Assembly: GCA_012932295.1 (NCBI GenBank)
Contig: JAAONU010000006.1
Location: 16,942,904 to 17,006,903 of the forward strand
DNA from: Cyclina sinensis
Lineage: Eukaryota > Mollusca > Bivalvia > Venerida > Veneridae
Reading direction: 5' to 3'
DNA: 64,000 nt
Part shown: positions 33,134-45,960 of the stretch, piece after piece
Layout of the letters: every line of letters starts with the position of its first letter
Numbering within the stretch: the stretch's first letter is position 1
Notes under the pieces: model-generated
Database searches by the model: none
What the model was told of the DNA's origin: nothing
Seen by the model: only the letters and a program-made list of their open reading frames with translations
Made by a program: the position numbers and the translations under genes

Positions 33134-33265
33134 TAAGTTCTTATATTACTTATTCCAGTCATTAGATCATAGATCAATAATTCCACAAATATGATAAGTT
33201 CTTATATTTATTATTTCAGCTATTAGATCACAGATTTTAGATCAATAATTATTCCAATGAGGTTG
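33106..33265. repeat. Short imperfect tandem duplication
   Basis: AGATCAATAATTCCACAAAT and ATGATAAGTTCTTATATT recur two to three times with a step of about 60-70 bp. Confidence 0.7.
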
Positions 33266-33866
33266 CAGCTCTTAAATCTTTCGTGACGTTTTTAGAAGCG
33301 AAAGCTACACACCAGATTTTCTAGTTACAATCACATAACCGCCTATTATCCATACATTCGCGTTGAAAAATAGTACCACAGGTTGTATGAGTTTTCATTG
33401 CAATGGAGGACATTAGTGGATTATTTACCCTGAATACTCTCTGATATTACATTGATCCTTACATTTGGATTCCTCTGTTTCTATCGCTATTTTCTCTTTT
33501 GGTATGGTGAAAATTAAGCCTAATTATTTGCAACAGTGGTAGTCAGATTACACATTAAGTTTAGCAAAATATTTTGTTAACACCATTATCTTTGTTTTTT
33601 TTTATAATCCTAACTTTTTATTTCATACATAAGTGACAATTTTCACAACTAAAAGTCAAGACAATCACAGTTAGAAACAAGGATAAAGTCAGAGGATTCC
33701 GACTAAAAGGACCAATGTGCTATTTGGTCTATATTTGATGTTATCTGAGTAAGAGAGATAATTTGTTATCTGGAATGTCCCTCATTTCGATAAAAGTCCT
33801 TTGATATTGCAGAATGGGGGACATTAGTGGATTATCTACCCTCAGGGATTTCCCCAGGCGCTTTTT

Positions 33867-33886
33867 GCGCATCGGTACCGATGCGC
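33867..33886. repeat. Perfect 20-bp palindrome
   Basis: GCGCATCGGTACCGATGCGC is its own reverse complement. GATGCGATTAAAATTCC and AGCGCTTAAA nearby look like decayed relatives. It sits just inside a block beginning CAGGGATTTCCCC (33843) and ending near GCCTGGGGA (34014-34022), possibly a small transposon. Confidence 0.85.
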
Positions 33887-34059
33887 TTAAATTCCAAAAA
33901 CTAAAAACCCGATGCGATTAAAATTCCATTAGCGCTTAAAAATGGACCAGGATGTTTTTTCACTTGCCTGTAATTTCATCCCAATTAGCCGGATTAAGCT
34001 AGTCTAAATACATTGCCTGGGGAGATAATCGCCCCGGGTGAATACACTGCTGTTTTATG

Positions 34060-35880
34060 ATGCTGATTTGCTTGATAGCCGACAGAAAAATACACATATT
34101 ACACACAATAATACGATAAGCTCCACCCTAATATAGAACTGACAGCAAGTGCAGAAAACGTCAACCAATCACTACTCTAGTTACATTTTATCATGGACAT
34201 TGATTATATTTTGTAGATCTGTGTCGGTATCGCGTGAATTTAAGATAAGTCAAGCAAATAAATGTCTTAACAAATTAACTGAATGCTTAATTCCAAAGAC
34301 AAAAGGTTTAACACCAAAACTTTACCAATGTTATTCTAACGTTTCAAACAAGGTACCAAAAAATGGCCAGAATTCTTTCGGATATTTTTGTTTTAATTAT
34401 CGGATTTATTTATAAGAAAAAAGTCAAGCAGATTTATGACAAGCTTAACAAAATGAAGGCAACTAATTCCAGCAAATAATTAGTTCATTAAACATAAAGC
34501 AGCGAGTGAAAATATCGGATAAATTCCGTTTGTCATATATTTCCGCGACCCCGCCGTATTTCAATATTTATAGAAAACAGTGTCTCAGAGACTCTTTACA
34601 AGGCAAACCTACGACATTCAATTGATTTTTTCAGATAAATGGTCATGGTTTGATTATAAGTACCAGAATGCATCTAAGTAAATACTATCATACAAAGTCT
34701 AAACTCTGCATAATAACTGACTTAAATAAGGACAATTGCAAGTTTTTTGGTGAGGAATACGAGTGAGAGTCATACTGATAGTGATGTAACTTTGAGGAAA
34801 AGTAAAGTATTTTCTGTTGTTGTGAGTAATTCTAGTGATGTGATCCAGCCATCTTCTGTGCACTGTCAAAGCAAGGAACAGTTATTGCAATGACAAACCA
34901 CTGAGCCAGAGAGGCTGGTTATCAAATCTTGTCAAAATTAATGTCATAACTTAAGTATCTACCCCCTGACTAACAGGGTAAATTTTATACCCATAAAAAT
35001 GTGTAAAACTTTATATTTTTATGTATTTCTGTAACAAAAAATGAGTCAGTAACTTAGTTTAAATATGTTCTTCACAATTACATCAAGAATTTCAAGCTGT
35101 ATAAACATTTTCTTTTGTTTTTCATCGTCGGCCAATCTGCGAGACAGTCCCTTTAAAGCTTTTCTTGATACACCTTCAGTTGATTATTGATAAACGCAGA
35201 TCGCCAAATACCTTGGTCATTAACAATGTAAGGATTAAAACATTTCAATGAAAACGTTTGGGGTTTCATCATAACTATGTTTTGCCTTAAATTAATTTCA
35301 AGCCACGTTTTATATACAAAAGATAAGATCCAGTCAGAAATAATTAATACCTAAAAAAAGTTTTTTTAAGTATCTGATAGTATATAGGACTCTTTATTGC
35401 AAGTTTACTTCATGTAAGGTAGGATGTATGTGTCACATTATAAACTTGTTACAAGAGGTTATTCTACATAGTCATTATGTAGGTCGAGGACAAATCTGAG
35501 TAGATTGGTATCCAAATTACATCTAGTAAAACAGCACTGAATGTTTTGAACATGGTCATGGAGCCAAGAAATTAGGTTCTGTTAACTTCTCTGTTGTCAG
35601 TATAATTGCATTAAGGCGGCAATATATATTTGCAGTATTATTTTTATACATTTCAGGTTATTTATCTACTGTTTTCATATATTAATTATTTGCTCACATG
35701 ATTCTGTCACGTTTTTATGAACAGTTTACTTACACAAAAATATATTTGATTTCTTTGTTGCTCTTGACTTGGATATAAACTATTGTCAAGTATTTCAGTT
35801 TAATAGCAAATCACCATGGTATTTCGTCTATTTTTCGCTCATCTGTTTCGAAGAAAAACTCGAGCTATTATGATTGCTAG
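34060..35880. other. AT-rich DNA without recognised genes
   Basis: A frame at 34149-34415 contains an acceptor-like ATTTTGTAG (near 34217) and KCLNKLTECLIPKTKG, but nothing identifies it. No repeats or RNA genes are seen. Confidence 0.35.
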
Positions 35881-35889
35881 GTCGTCTTC

Positions 35890-36400
35890 GTTGTTGTGCA
35901 AAAACTTTGATGTAGCCAGTTACTTAAACAGTTAAAGATATCACCACAAAACTTGGAATACTTGCTTATAATGAAAAGGTGCAGTTGTAAGACAATGGGC
36001 ATTATTCTGAAATATATTTTTGGAGTTAAGCCCCTTTTTAACTTAGATTTTTTTGTCAAAATTGGTTATTAAGTGGAATGATTTCATATCTATCAAAGGT
36101 ATCAATATGAAACTTGAAATATTATGACAGGGCACAGTTGTAAGACAAGAGACATTACTCTGAAAGCTGTTTTAAGAGTTCTGCCCCATTTCAACTTGAA
36201 ATTTTTTGTTGAAATTGGTTTTTGATAATTAAAATATATAGAAAATTTTGAAAACTATCAAAATATTGTACTCATTCTTGGCATACTTGCTACTGGGGAT
36301 ATGGCACATCTGTACCACAACAAATATTACTAAGTGATCAGTGTTTCTAGAGTTATGTCCCTTTTTCACATGGAAAATAATTAATTTTTGTATGAATACT
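35890..36400. repeat. Diverged ~160-bp tandem repeat (interspersed family)
   Basis: Three diverged units each contain an AACTTG-A-TACTTGCT-like segment, GGCACAGTTGTAAGACAA, GAGTTATGCCCCTTTTT and ACTTAGATTTTTTTGTC (about 35950-36060, 36105-36215, 36270-36380). This looks like an old interspersed repeat body. Confidence 0.65.
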
Positions 36401-36419
36401 AATATCTTGAACATTTACA

Positions 36420-39400
36420 ATCACAAAGTCTTAAGTGATCAGCATAACAGCAATTATTGAATAGCACCATAACACTCTTGAAATTAATTTTATTAAGTCT
36501 TTGCTCTTAACATACAAGCGTTGGCATGCGATGCTCTTATTAGAGTCTCAAATAACCATAGTGCCTCCCGTCACATCAAAGTTTTCTAGAGCATATCTAA
36601 AAAGCAATTGAAGGAATTGATATGATTCTTATCACATGGGTGCAGTGACAAAGAACAATCTTCACACATTTAAACTTTCGCTTCTGACAGTACTCTCTGT
36701 GCTCTGATTTATTCTGTCTTAACATTATTTGTATACAGTTCAGTGAAAAGTGTAGACGTATGTTTAATAGGCGGTATTGATATAGTTTATAGTTTGTACT
36801 CTAGCTACATATATTTAGTCAGTATTTCTGCAATTTCCTCTTTTAATACTACATAGTTAGTGCATTTACAGTTACATACTTCATGGTAGGATATTATATG
36901 ATATAGCGCTGATACAATTATAGTCATTGTACGTATGAAATTTTCAGTATTCAACATCCAGCATTTAGGCAGAGCTAGCATCATGCTATCTCTGGTTAAG
37001 TGTCTTTTTCTTGGATGGTTCCCTATGCTGTTACAAAACTTTTAGCTCTTATGTGTCTATTTACTCATTTCAAGCGGTTCATGGGCTAAAAATTAGTTCA
37101 AGATTTCTTTCGACTTGAAGAAATAAGTAGATTTCAGAAATACGGTATTATAGAATGCGTTTGATATTACTGTCTTATATTTGAGTCTGGGACTCGACGG
37201 TGACACGGGTATACAATAAATAATTATTCTGTGAAATTTGAGGAATATGCCGAAAATCCTATTGGCCTAATGTTGAACAGATTCCTTGTTATCAGCAGTG
37301 TTTAGATATAAAACGTAAGTTAGCTTAGTTTCGATAAAAAACATCTATCAAATAAATATTAGTTAATTTATAGGTATAACGTAGCCATTTTCGTTCTATC
37401 AAAGTAAATTGCTCCCCGTACCCCTATGAAAGCCCATGAAATCTGGCGGAAATTATATTTCTATTCAGAAATACAACTTATTTAAAAGACAGTATTGCAA
37501 ATATAGTTATAGTTTCTCAGTTGGAGTCATATTATACTAGAACAGTTACCAATGACAAGGAATGTGCGGGCACGGATTTCATAACATATTACTTTGTTTG
37601 ATCCGTAGTTACTTTGATTCACTTCTTCAAGGTGTTTCTAGGTATATACCTAGTGATTAAATTATCAACCATTTTACTTCTGAAAGCTTTTAGAGAGTTA
37701 AAGCCATTAATGTCTTGATACTGGTTATTTTTCTGTCCCCACGGGAAGATATTTGTTCTATTGTAATAGAGACGTTTCCGGAATTTTATATTATTTGTCT
37801 AGCTGTAACAATAGCAGGCTGGTCATAGACCATTGACAGCTTGCTTCCTGAATCTTGTGAGATTATGAAAGTTTATATCCACAAAACCAGACTGTGTTCA
37901 GTATCATATACAAGTTGTAAATCATGAAGAGTGTTGGAGGTTTATGCTTTCCTTGTCACTTCTATATAGCTATAATGTGGTTTCCTACTTGCTAGTGTGT
38001 CAAATTTAGGAGAATGAGACGAAACATATATTTCACGAGCTGTTAATGTCAGAAAGTCCACCACATCCCCACTTTTTATTGTTTGTATTGCATTTTGCAA
38101 TGTTTTCTTTTTCATATTGTAATCAATATTATCTGTTTTCGATTTTTGTTGTTGTTTTTTTTAAAGAAGCGAGGTCCTTGTTTAACATGTCTTTTAGAAG
38201 CAACGCAGTGTAAGTAATTTATAGAAACAGTGTAGAAGAAAGATGAAATATAGATCACTGATATAAAAAGAATTGTTCATTATGCTATAAATCTATCGAA
38301 ATAAACCAGGATTTCAGATATCTCAGAAAGTGTTTTCGAAACAGAACAATAGTTAGATCTCTTGACTGTAAATAAGGTTTCTCAAAGTTTTACCTAAGAT
38401 GAAAAATATGAAGAAAGAAAAATTGAATGTGTATAAATGGATGTTAAGGTCCTTCCAGTATTTTAGTTCTGTAAAGAAGCAAGATGTAAGAAGAAACAAC
38501 ATGCTGCTATTACAATAAACTACTTGAAAACAAACCCCCCCCCAACAACAACAACCGTGACCTCTTCATAGGGCGTCGATCATATGGGCAACCGGTACCG
38601 ACGATAAATAATCTCAAATATCTAGGGCAATACACAGTTATTTTAGCAATGCTCGCATCGCCTGCTGGAATTATTGGCATTTTAAGAATTCTAGGAGATT
38701 GTAGGTCTGTTGTTGTACGCGCAGAAAACAATTTTCAATTTTGTTGCTGTCGTTATTGAAAATTATACGAAGTTATATATAAACTACAATCAATTTATTT
38801 TGTTAAATTTAAACACATCATTTACCTAAAACACAAACAAATATTTGGTACTATCGCTAGTAAACACCGATTGCAGGGCCGCAAATAGGATCGGAGGGTC
38901 GCAGAATAAATATGTCAGAAAATCTCCGGCTCCAGACTCTCTGCTCAATATTCTTTCTCATTAGACGCTCTGTCGCAGTTAAAAAAACTTGCCACTATGG
39001 TGATGCCCTAAGGGGAATATCCCAAAAAACTGTACTAAACTGTACTTATTTAAAATCCTAAAAACAATAAAAAGTACAATATCTATTGTCGTAAGTAACT
39101 TTTAGGTTAATACGCCTTAGTCATGCCAGTCTTTGATGTAAAATTTATTACTTTTCATTTTTGTATTTTGGTTATTCCAAATAATCTATTGTTTTCAACC
39201 CATTAACTTGTCCTTTCAGAAAGTTATTTCCCTTTACACAACTTTGCTAAAGTTAAATATTACCTTGCCATCAACGTGTTGTGTATTCTTGTAAAACACT
39301 TGATTCATTTTCACGGAATTGATTAAACTAGCATGACTTGATTGCATTTATATAGCTTGAAGCTGAGGATGTCAGCATTTTTAAATGTCCTTTGTTATAA

Positions 39401-41130
39401 TCTTGCTGTATCCTTTTTCTTCTTATTTTCTGCAGTTTTTTGTCTCAAAAGAAGTAACATTTCTTTTTTTATTTCTTTTACAGTTTTATGTCTGAGTTTG
39501 GTAGGACTGTCAGTGCATTTATTAGTATCAGAATCGCAAATGTTTTAATAACGGTAAGTGAGTTTTCTATATTTACATTGTTTAGCAGACTTCAATTCGA
39601 TTTAAGTAAAGTTTTCAGGGAAAAAATATATCGACCTATTTGTAAAATTATTTCATGACAATTTATTTGCAGCCCTGATAAGTTCCTAAAGTTTACACTA
39701 ATTAGTCTTTTGATTGGATTTATTTTGCAATTGTTCAAGAAATCGGGTCGCTTTTCTCAATTATTGATTTAGTATTATCATATCTTTTATTTGGTCAATT
39801 TTTTACATTATTGTTCAGTTTAGAGCATAAAATGAACAGTTGAAAAGATAGTGGACATCTTTGCCGTAAGCTACGCCCTCTTGGTAGTAGTTCAAACAAA
39901 ATTTTTATTATCAATCAAAATATGGTTAATTTCCAGTCTAAAATAGTTTTAACCAGTTAATAAAGGCTGTACAAAATAAAAGCAGTGTAAACATTGAAAG
40001 ACGAAATTATGATTAACACTGTCAAATGTTTTCGAGGCAAAATTTTGGTAAATCTTTGATATTCTATCGTTTCAAATAATAATCTCATATTTTCTTCAAT
40101 GTATCAGTTGTTAAGAAAGCCAGTTTAAGCTGGACTTTCAATGGAGTTTGTGACTCTTCTAAAACGATTGGAAACAGTATTTGTAGCTAACTTGTAGTCT
40201 AGATTTAGATAACAAGAGTGTTTTTTTCCCTTCCTCTGGTAATAAAGTAAATTTTCCTATTCAAATGTTAGTTCTGTGAGAATAATTTAAATTTTCTCAA
40301 ACATTGTATAACATTCACTTGATATATCATCGGAGCTTGGGCATTCATTATCATTTATTTTATTTAATCCTCTAAACATTCGTACTCTGTTAATAAACCT
40401 TCGCATATGATATATTTTATTATCTATGATTGACATAAGTAAAGGCTGTATTTAGTTAATAAAACACAGACATACAACCCGATATCCCGTCATTATCATG
40501 TTTCCAATTTACTCGGATTGGTCAATAAAGCAGGCAGATATTAAGATAATAAATTAAAGAATTGACATTATGTTCGATAAGTCTTATGAGTTTCTCGAGG
40601 AAGATAATATTTATTAAAGCAATATCTACTAGAAAAAGTTAGGTTTATTTCTTTTGATTTCTTGACACATTTTCATCAAGGTTTTAAAGATTGATAAATA
40701 AGTTGACCGTTTTATTACTAAAATAATGTGACCGTATAGTGTTCTTGGAGGACCGGCTCATTTATAACTCAAGACAGAGGTTTTCGTAAAATTTAATCAG
40801 ATGCAATGGTGTCAAATCGAAAGCTAATATTTATTTAGAAGAAAATGATTTGGTAGGTGTTTTATTAGACGGCAAGCTCCCATTTTTCTTAACTGTTTTG
40901 CACAATTATCAATCCTGATACAAATATTAATTTATTAAAATGGTATGAGTATATGATTTTCAGGAGAACAACAAGTTAACATTTTGAAAATAACTGTTAA
41001 CATTAAGTAGTAAAGTACATTTCTTATGCAACCTTAGACGACCTGTGGATGCCAAGTGTACATGTAGTTGACAAACATAACGTTGCATTTATCAGCTTAC
41101 ATCAATAATTAGTACATTTCACATTTATAA
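36420..41130. other. Single-copy AT-rich DNA (duplicon B, left part)
   Basis: No gene is convincingly recognised. It holds the degraded paralogue of the 26424-26639 exon (37809-37950), a SINE tail fragment (38566-38612), a C-run (38527-38534), and a splice-bounded 70-bp open segment at 39484-39553 (acceptor TTTCTTTTACAG, donor GTAAGT). Confidence 0.35.
38566..38612 (+). mobile_element. SINE 3'-tail fragment
   Basis: GCAACCGGTACCGACGATAA and flanking bases match, in reverse complement, the tail of the complete SINE at 26650-26936 (positions about 26665-26705). Only the 3' end is present, as in 5'-truncated retroposon copies. Confidence 0.65.
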
Positions 41131-41137
41131 TCAATTA

Positions 41138-41159
41138 TATATATATATATATATATATA
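41138..41159. repeat. (TA)n microsatellite
   Basis: About eleven TA dinucleotides directly abut the left end of the Tc1-like remnant. Confidence 0.97.
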
Positions 41160-41774
41160 GAAGGGATAAAAACGCAGGGTGACATTATTTGCAATATCTT
41201 GCGAACGCGTTGTTCAAAAACAAAGAAAATCGGTGAAGCAACTCTCTAGGTTACAATGCACGTAGTCCTATATCGAATGTCGCATAACGAGATTCCGTAA
41301 CGGTGTCTTTCGGGGAAAGCATCAAACGGGAAAAGCTCGTGCACAGTAGTGTTGTGGCATTGAGTTACACACTTCGTCATACCAGTAGGTGGTCTTCATA
41401 AAGACACATCATTTCCCGATATTTTTTATTATTTTTGATAGCATTAAACAATGGCACGGCTGACGAAAGTTCAGAGGGGTCAGGCCGTTGCGATGATTAT
41501 CCAAAGTCAAAGGCAAATACAGGTTGCCAGACATTTCGATGTCCATGTTTGCACTATAGAACGTTTTGTTAGACGTCTAAGGGAGACTGGGCGGGTCGCT
41601 GACAGACCTAGATCTGTGCGTCCGCGCTTGATGTCACAACGTCAAGACAGGTTTATTCGTTTCGAGCATTTGCGCAATTGTCATCTAACTGCCACTGAAT
41701 CTGCCCTTTATACCATAGGTACTCATAACCGTCATATCCATGCTAAAACTGTCTTTGATAACTTAAACATCTGA
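41160..41774 (+). mobile_element. Tc1/mariner-like element, 5' part only
   Basis: A left end of about 290 bp (GAAGGGATAAAAACGCAGGG...) precedes an open frame at 41451-41774. The 107-residue product starts MARLTKVQRGQAVAMI and contains VARHFDVHVCTIERFVRRLR, TGRVADRPRSVRPR and QDRFIRFEHLRNC. These are the paired-like helix-turn-helix DNA-binding segments of Tc1-family transposases (full length about 340 residues). The DDE catalytic domain is absent and no inverted right terminus is seen downstream, so the copy is truncated and inactive. It sits against a (TA)n tract, consistent with TA target choice. Confidence 0.85.
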
Positions 41775-42249
41775 AGTTAGTTTTAGAGATATTCAACCGT
41801 TTACATCTGTACATAGTTAATAGATTTTTGAGGCTCTAGTTACGTAACCACGTTTATTACAATTCTCCCCTTCATGTGTTGGGCATAGGTCGGGGAACCA
41901 TCCTTTACTAACCTTACAAATAATGAAATAAGACATGTGTGCTAATAGAATTTTCTTTAACAGATTTTATTTCATAAAAGAAGAAACCTTTTACAAAACC
42001 GTTTACAGTTCACCTGACCCAAATGTGCTCAGAATAAGCTTTTGTTTTCATACATATATCAAATGTCAATAAACAAAGAGTATAGCTCTGGAATTTTTAA
42101 TTAAAAATTGCCTCGGCCGGTTGGAACATATGCGTGTTTGAATACATATTTTATTTGGATATTATCGCGTCATAGACAAAAAAAGCATAAACCTTTGATA
42201 CACCGCAGACAACATTATCTTGTAGACGCCCTCGAGACCTACAAGTCCT

Positions 42250-42668
42250 ATACACAATGGTAGGATACTACATCATCGCGCACCTGTTTTATGCTCTCTC
42301 GCGGACCATTTTTTGTCAACAATCCGTCGTTTCAAAGGTACAATGGTCTTTTTCAATAAGAGATCTGTAGAGCTGCAAAATATCATGTTGTGCACCGAAG
42401 ATTGGCTGGTGTATTTTGTATTTACTGAAAACGGGTGATTTATTTTCAGCATGCATTCAGAAGAAAAATTTTCAGCCGTTTTCAGGCCTAAACTAGAATT
42501 TTACACTATAAAATTTCTTTACGTAAATACAAAGCACACCAGCCAATCTTCGGTGCACAGCATGATATTTTGTAACTCTACATATTTCTTATTGAAAAGA
42601 CGAAGGATTGTTGATCAGCGAGAGAGCATAAAACAGGTACGCAGTGACGTACTATCCTACTATTGATA
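42250..42668. mobile_element. Long inverted repeat (fold-back element)
   Basis: The left arm (42250-42435) and right arm (about 42474-42668) are inverted copies. Examples are CACCTGTTTTATGCTCTCTC against GAGAGAGCATAAAACAGGTA, and GCACCGAAGATTGGCTGGTG against CACACCAGCCAATCTTCGGTGC. Arms are about 185-195 bp with several mismatches and a loop of about 40 bp. It could be a MITE; as RNA it would form a long hairpin. The frame at 42451-42666 lies within the right arm and is not a gene. Confidence 0.85.
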
Positions 42669-42669
42669 C

Positions 42670-45530
42670 AATGGGTTTACATATTTTACTTATTTACTTA
42701 ATTTCCAAATAATACTCCTTTTGACGAATTCTGGGAAAGACCCAGAATGAAAAGTTTTATATCTTTTTATACTAAAGTACAGAGGGCTTGCACCAAGTCA
42801 GTTGAAATATCGTCTTTTGGGTCATATTATTTTTTTTATCTTAAACCCAATATTCAAATATTTACGAGAAGATTTTTGTCTGCGTGTAAAATCTTCACTG
42901 AGTTTACTACTAGTTTAGTTATAGTACATCTTTGGGTTAGTTTGGCTGCAGTTTTTGTGTCACATATTTTCAAGAAGCTATCAAATTTTAACGAAAGCTT
43001 CAAAACAGATTAAATTTTTTACAAGAAGCATTGTAAAGCAGACATAAGACTATGAAATTTATAGATCAAAATTGCCTCCATTAAAACTCTTTAATGACTC
43101 CAAAAATGTTACTACATTGTTTTAAGCAAAAATTAAGTGGAACTTGTACATATTTTTTTAGTTTCTTTAAACACTTATAAAGATCTGACCATTTTCAAAG
43201 CATTACATTTTGGCCTGTAACATATAAACATTAATTGCACTTGTCGTTTTGAGAATATGTATGGTGTAACCCAGTTGAACTCTGTTACCGATGGACAGAA
43301 ATTTAAACCGACATTTAGTACCAAAATCTGTTCTTGGCAAACTTTTCATACAATATTCTTTTATGCCAGTTTAAGCCAAAAAATACCGAATTGAAGAGGT
43401 AGCGGCGGAAGTAAGTCAAGAAAAACAAATCCGTCTGAATCTGATCACATAGATTTCTTTTGAACATCTGGCCAACGTCACTGTACGAATCATTAACAAA
43501 GATTTAGTTCTGAATGTCCATGGAAGCAACATTTTATCTACTCGCATTTACATGTCTGTGTTGTCAATCTGACTGAATTTTCTACTTTTATGGCTTCTTA
43601 GATGTTCTAATGTCCTTTACATAGAACTTTGGTATTTCAGTTCTGTTAAAGACAGGAACCTCACTCGTCTTCCTCAGTTAGCAGAGGGAGGTCATTCTAG
43701 GTCACGGCATAATTATATACACCTTGTGTTTGTGTTTCTGATACCCATAATGTGGTTGTGCGTCTTCTTTCCTTTTTGTAAGGCGACAACATCAAAGTCT
43801 TATTATACTAACATCTATGTTAATACGAGCAGTTTCTTTTAAAATATTATTATTCAATGTTTAGAGATTTCCTCCGCCGGCAAAATGGATTCATATAAGT
43901 GTATATGCAAACACTTGGAAATTAATTAATCTTAAATGAATTCCACTGTACAGCTGATGTGGTCTGGGCCTCTTTATCACATTACTTTTTAAGTTAAAAG
44001 TAAAAAAGGGTTTGATTTTCAGTGAGAATGTCTTGGCTTGTTTGTTCTGTATTTTGAGGTATTTTCAATTAAAAATATCGTTAGTTATACCAATACATTT
44101 CACTTCGAATGCAGTAGAGGATTATCAAACTGTTCTAACATTCTTCGTGTTGCAACAAAGTACTTGTGTACTTGTGTAAAGGTAAGTTTGACATGCAGAC
44201 AACTTGGTAGACGGTAATTGCCACAGGACAAGCCAACTACCGCAATCAAATATTGTTACAACTTTGTAATGATACATTATCTTAATAGTTCTGTATTTGT
44301 GTGTATTTTTTCATATTCCATTCTTAATATTTTGGATATATGTAGCTGATATTGTATGGTCATTCTATAATTTCTCAGAAGGTATTATGTTAACGCAAGA
44401 AATTACAAGACAAGAATTATATTTTGTTTTAAAATCTCGCCGTTTCTTGTTTAGATAAATGTCAAAACCAGACGCATGTAGAGAAATCCGGAGAATATTT
44501 TCACTTTGAGTTTTATCTCTGTTTTATTTTGCACAGCAAGAAATCTCCTTCAACGTAAGATCTTAATTTGAATTGAATTTGCGTGTTATTTTTATAGAAA
44601 GTCGATGGAAATCTGATTTTTGAAAACAAGGTTCATTAGTTCTCCATAATAGTTTTTTAAAATGTGTTGCTTAAAATTTAATTCGCCAGAGGAAGCTGAG
44701 TTGATCTATTTTTAAATTACAACATTCAGCCTTTCGCTAATTAAATCAATGAAAACAATACTCGGCCGTATATAGTGACTCAATTTCAGCCATTAAGACT
44801 TCGCTTTTCTGACAAAGAAAGGATTTGTCAGAAAGCTGAAAGGTATTTTATATCAATGTGGTTAGTGCAGAGTGATTGGTAACAAATTTAACAAATATAC
44901 AAATGTATATTATTTGTTGATGAAACAAGTCAATAAAGTTCTTGAAATCAACTCGAGAACTGTGAATGATTTATTGGTTTATAATGGCTCGATGTCCAAA
45001 GGAAATTAATGTGTCAAAATTTACTAGACAGATAAATAAGATGTCTCCTCATCAGGAACTGCTTAAAGGAAGGAATCTTGAATCGTATTATTTGCGGCCT
45101 CGTCATGTTCAAGTCATTAATTCATTTGATCTATCCACATTCTTGTCAAACGATCATTCTTTAAGAATGAAGCCGTCTACTAAGCCGTTTCTCTTGGTAT
45201 ATGGTGCGTTTCATTTAAACTAGAAATGAAGAAAGAAAAAATAGCTTTGCCTCTTATGCAATGACTGTCTCATATCTGTGTGGTTTAAAGGGCCTCTTAA
45301 AATGATGTCCTTACAATAATGTCAATTTAGTGCAAAGCCTTTCCATAATGCAGGATTTCAGAGAATGAAAAGATGTGTTTTATCAATGCTTTATGCAAAA
45401 CCTTTCTGAAACTTTAGTCATTTCATCACTGTAACATGTTTAATAAACAATGTAATGGGATTTTTTAGAAAACATATATTTTGCGTGCATACCGTAAAGA
45501 AGGTTATAGATACCTCCATTAAATAAAAAC
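42670..45530. other. Single-copy AT-rich DNA (duplicon B, right part)
   Basis: No gene is recognised. Segments near 44180-44270 and 45270-45385 are diverged copies of 32040-32120 and 32390-32500, in the same order. Confidence 0.35.
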
Positions 45531-45660
45531 AATGACACAAAAAATGACACAAACAATGACACAAACACTGGCACAAACAATCACACAAACAATCACACAA
45601 ACAATGACACAAACAATGACACAAACAATCACACAAACAATGACACAAACTATCATAATT
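45530..45660. repeat. 12-bp tandem repeat (ACACAAACAATG)n
   Basis: About ten copies of ACACAAACAATG with ATC and CTGG variants. Open frames on both strands here are products of the 12-bp period. Confidence 0.95.
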
Positions 45661-45888
45661 ACCACATTTTCTCAAGATAATCGCACAGTCAAAAGACAAA
45701 TAATCATTGTTCTTCTGTTATAACTGACAAATCATTTTAATACTTTTCTCTTGTCAAGAAATTTAGATAGCATTGAATAATTGTATAATGTTATCCTGAT
45801 GTTGTTATCCAAAATGCTCAACCAGTAAGGAATAAATTCTTACATTGATTTAAGTTGGATACCAAGACTTGCTTTTGTTTAATCGTGC

Positions 45889-45960
45889 TTACCTGGTTAG
45901 CTTAGTTGGTAGAGCAGTTGATAGGCTGTTAGGCTGATTGCAGTTGATAGGCGTCACGAA
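45889..45960 (+). mobile_element. tRNA-like SINE head fragment
   Basis: CTGGTTAGCTTAGTTGGTAG + AGC matches a tRNA 5' half with a pol III A box. It is followed by GTTGATAGGC repeats instead of a proper anticodon arm, and no B box (GTTCGANTC) follows at the expected distance. It is therefore not a functional tRNA, more likely a SINE head or tRNA fossil. Confidence 0.5.

Noticed and set aside
44966..45223. 85-codon plus-strand frame
   Set aside because: No recognisable domain, and its right end lies by a stretch conserved only as non-coding similarity with 32.3-32.5 kb.
45889..45960. Functional tRNA gene
   Set aside because: Good A box only; no anticodon arm or B box at the right distance.
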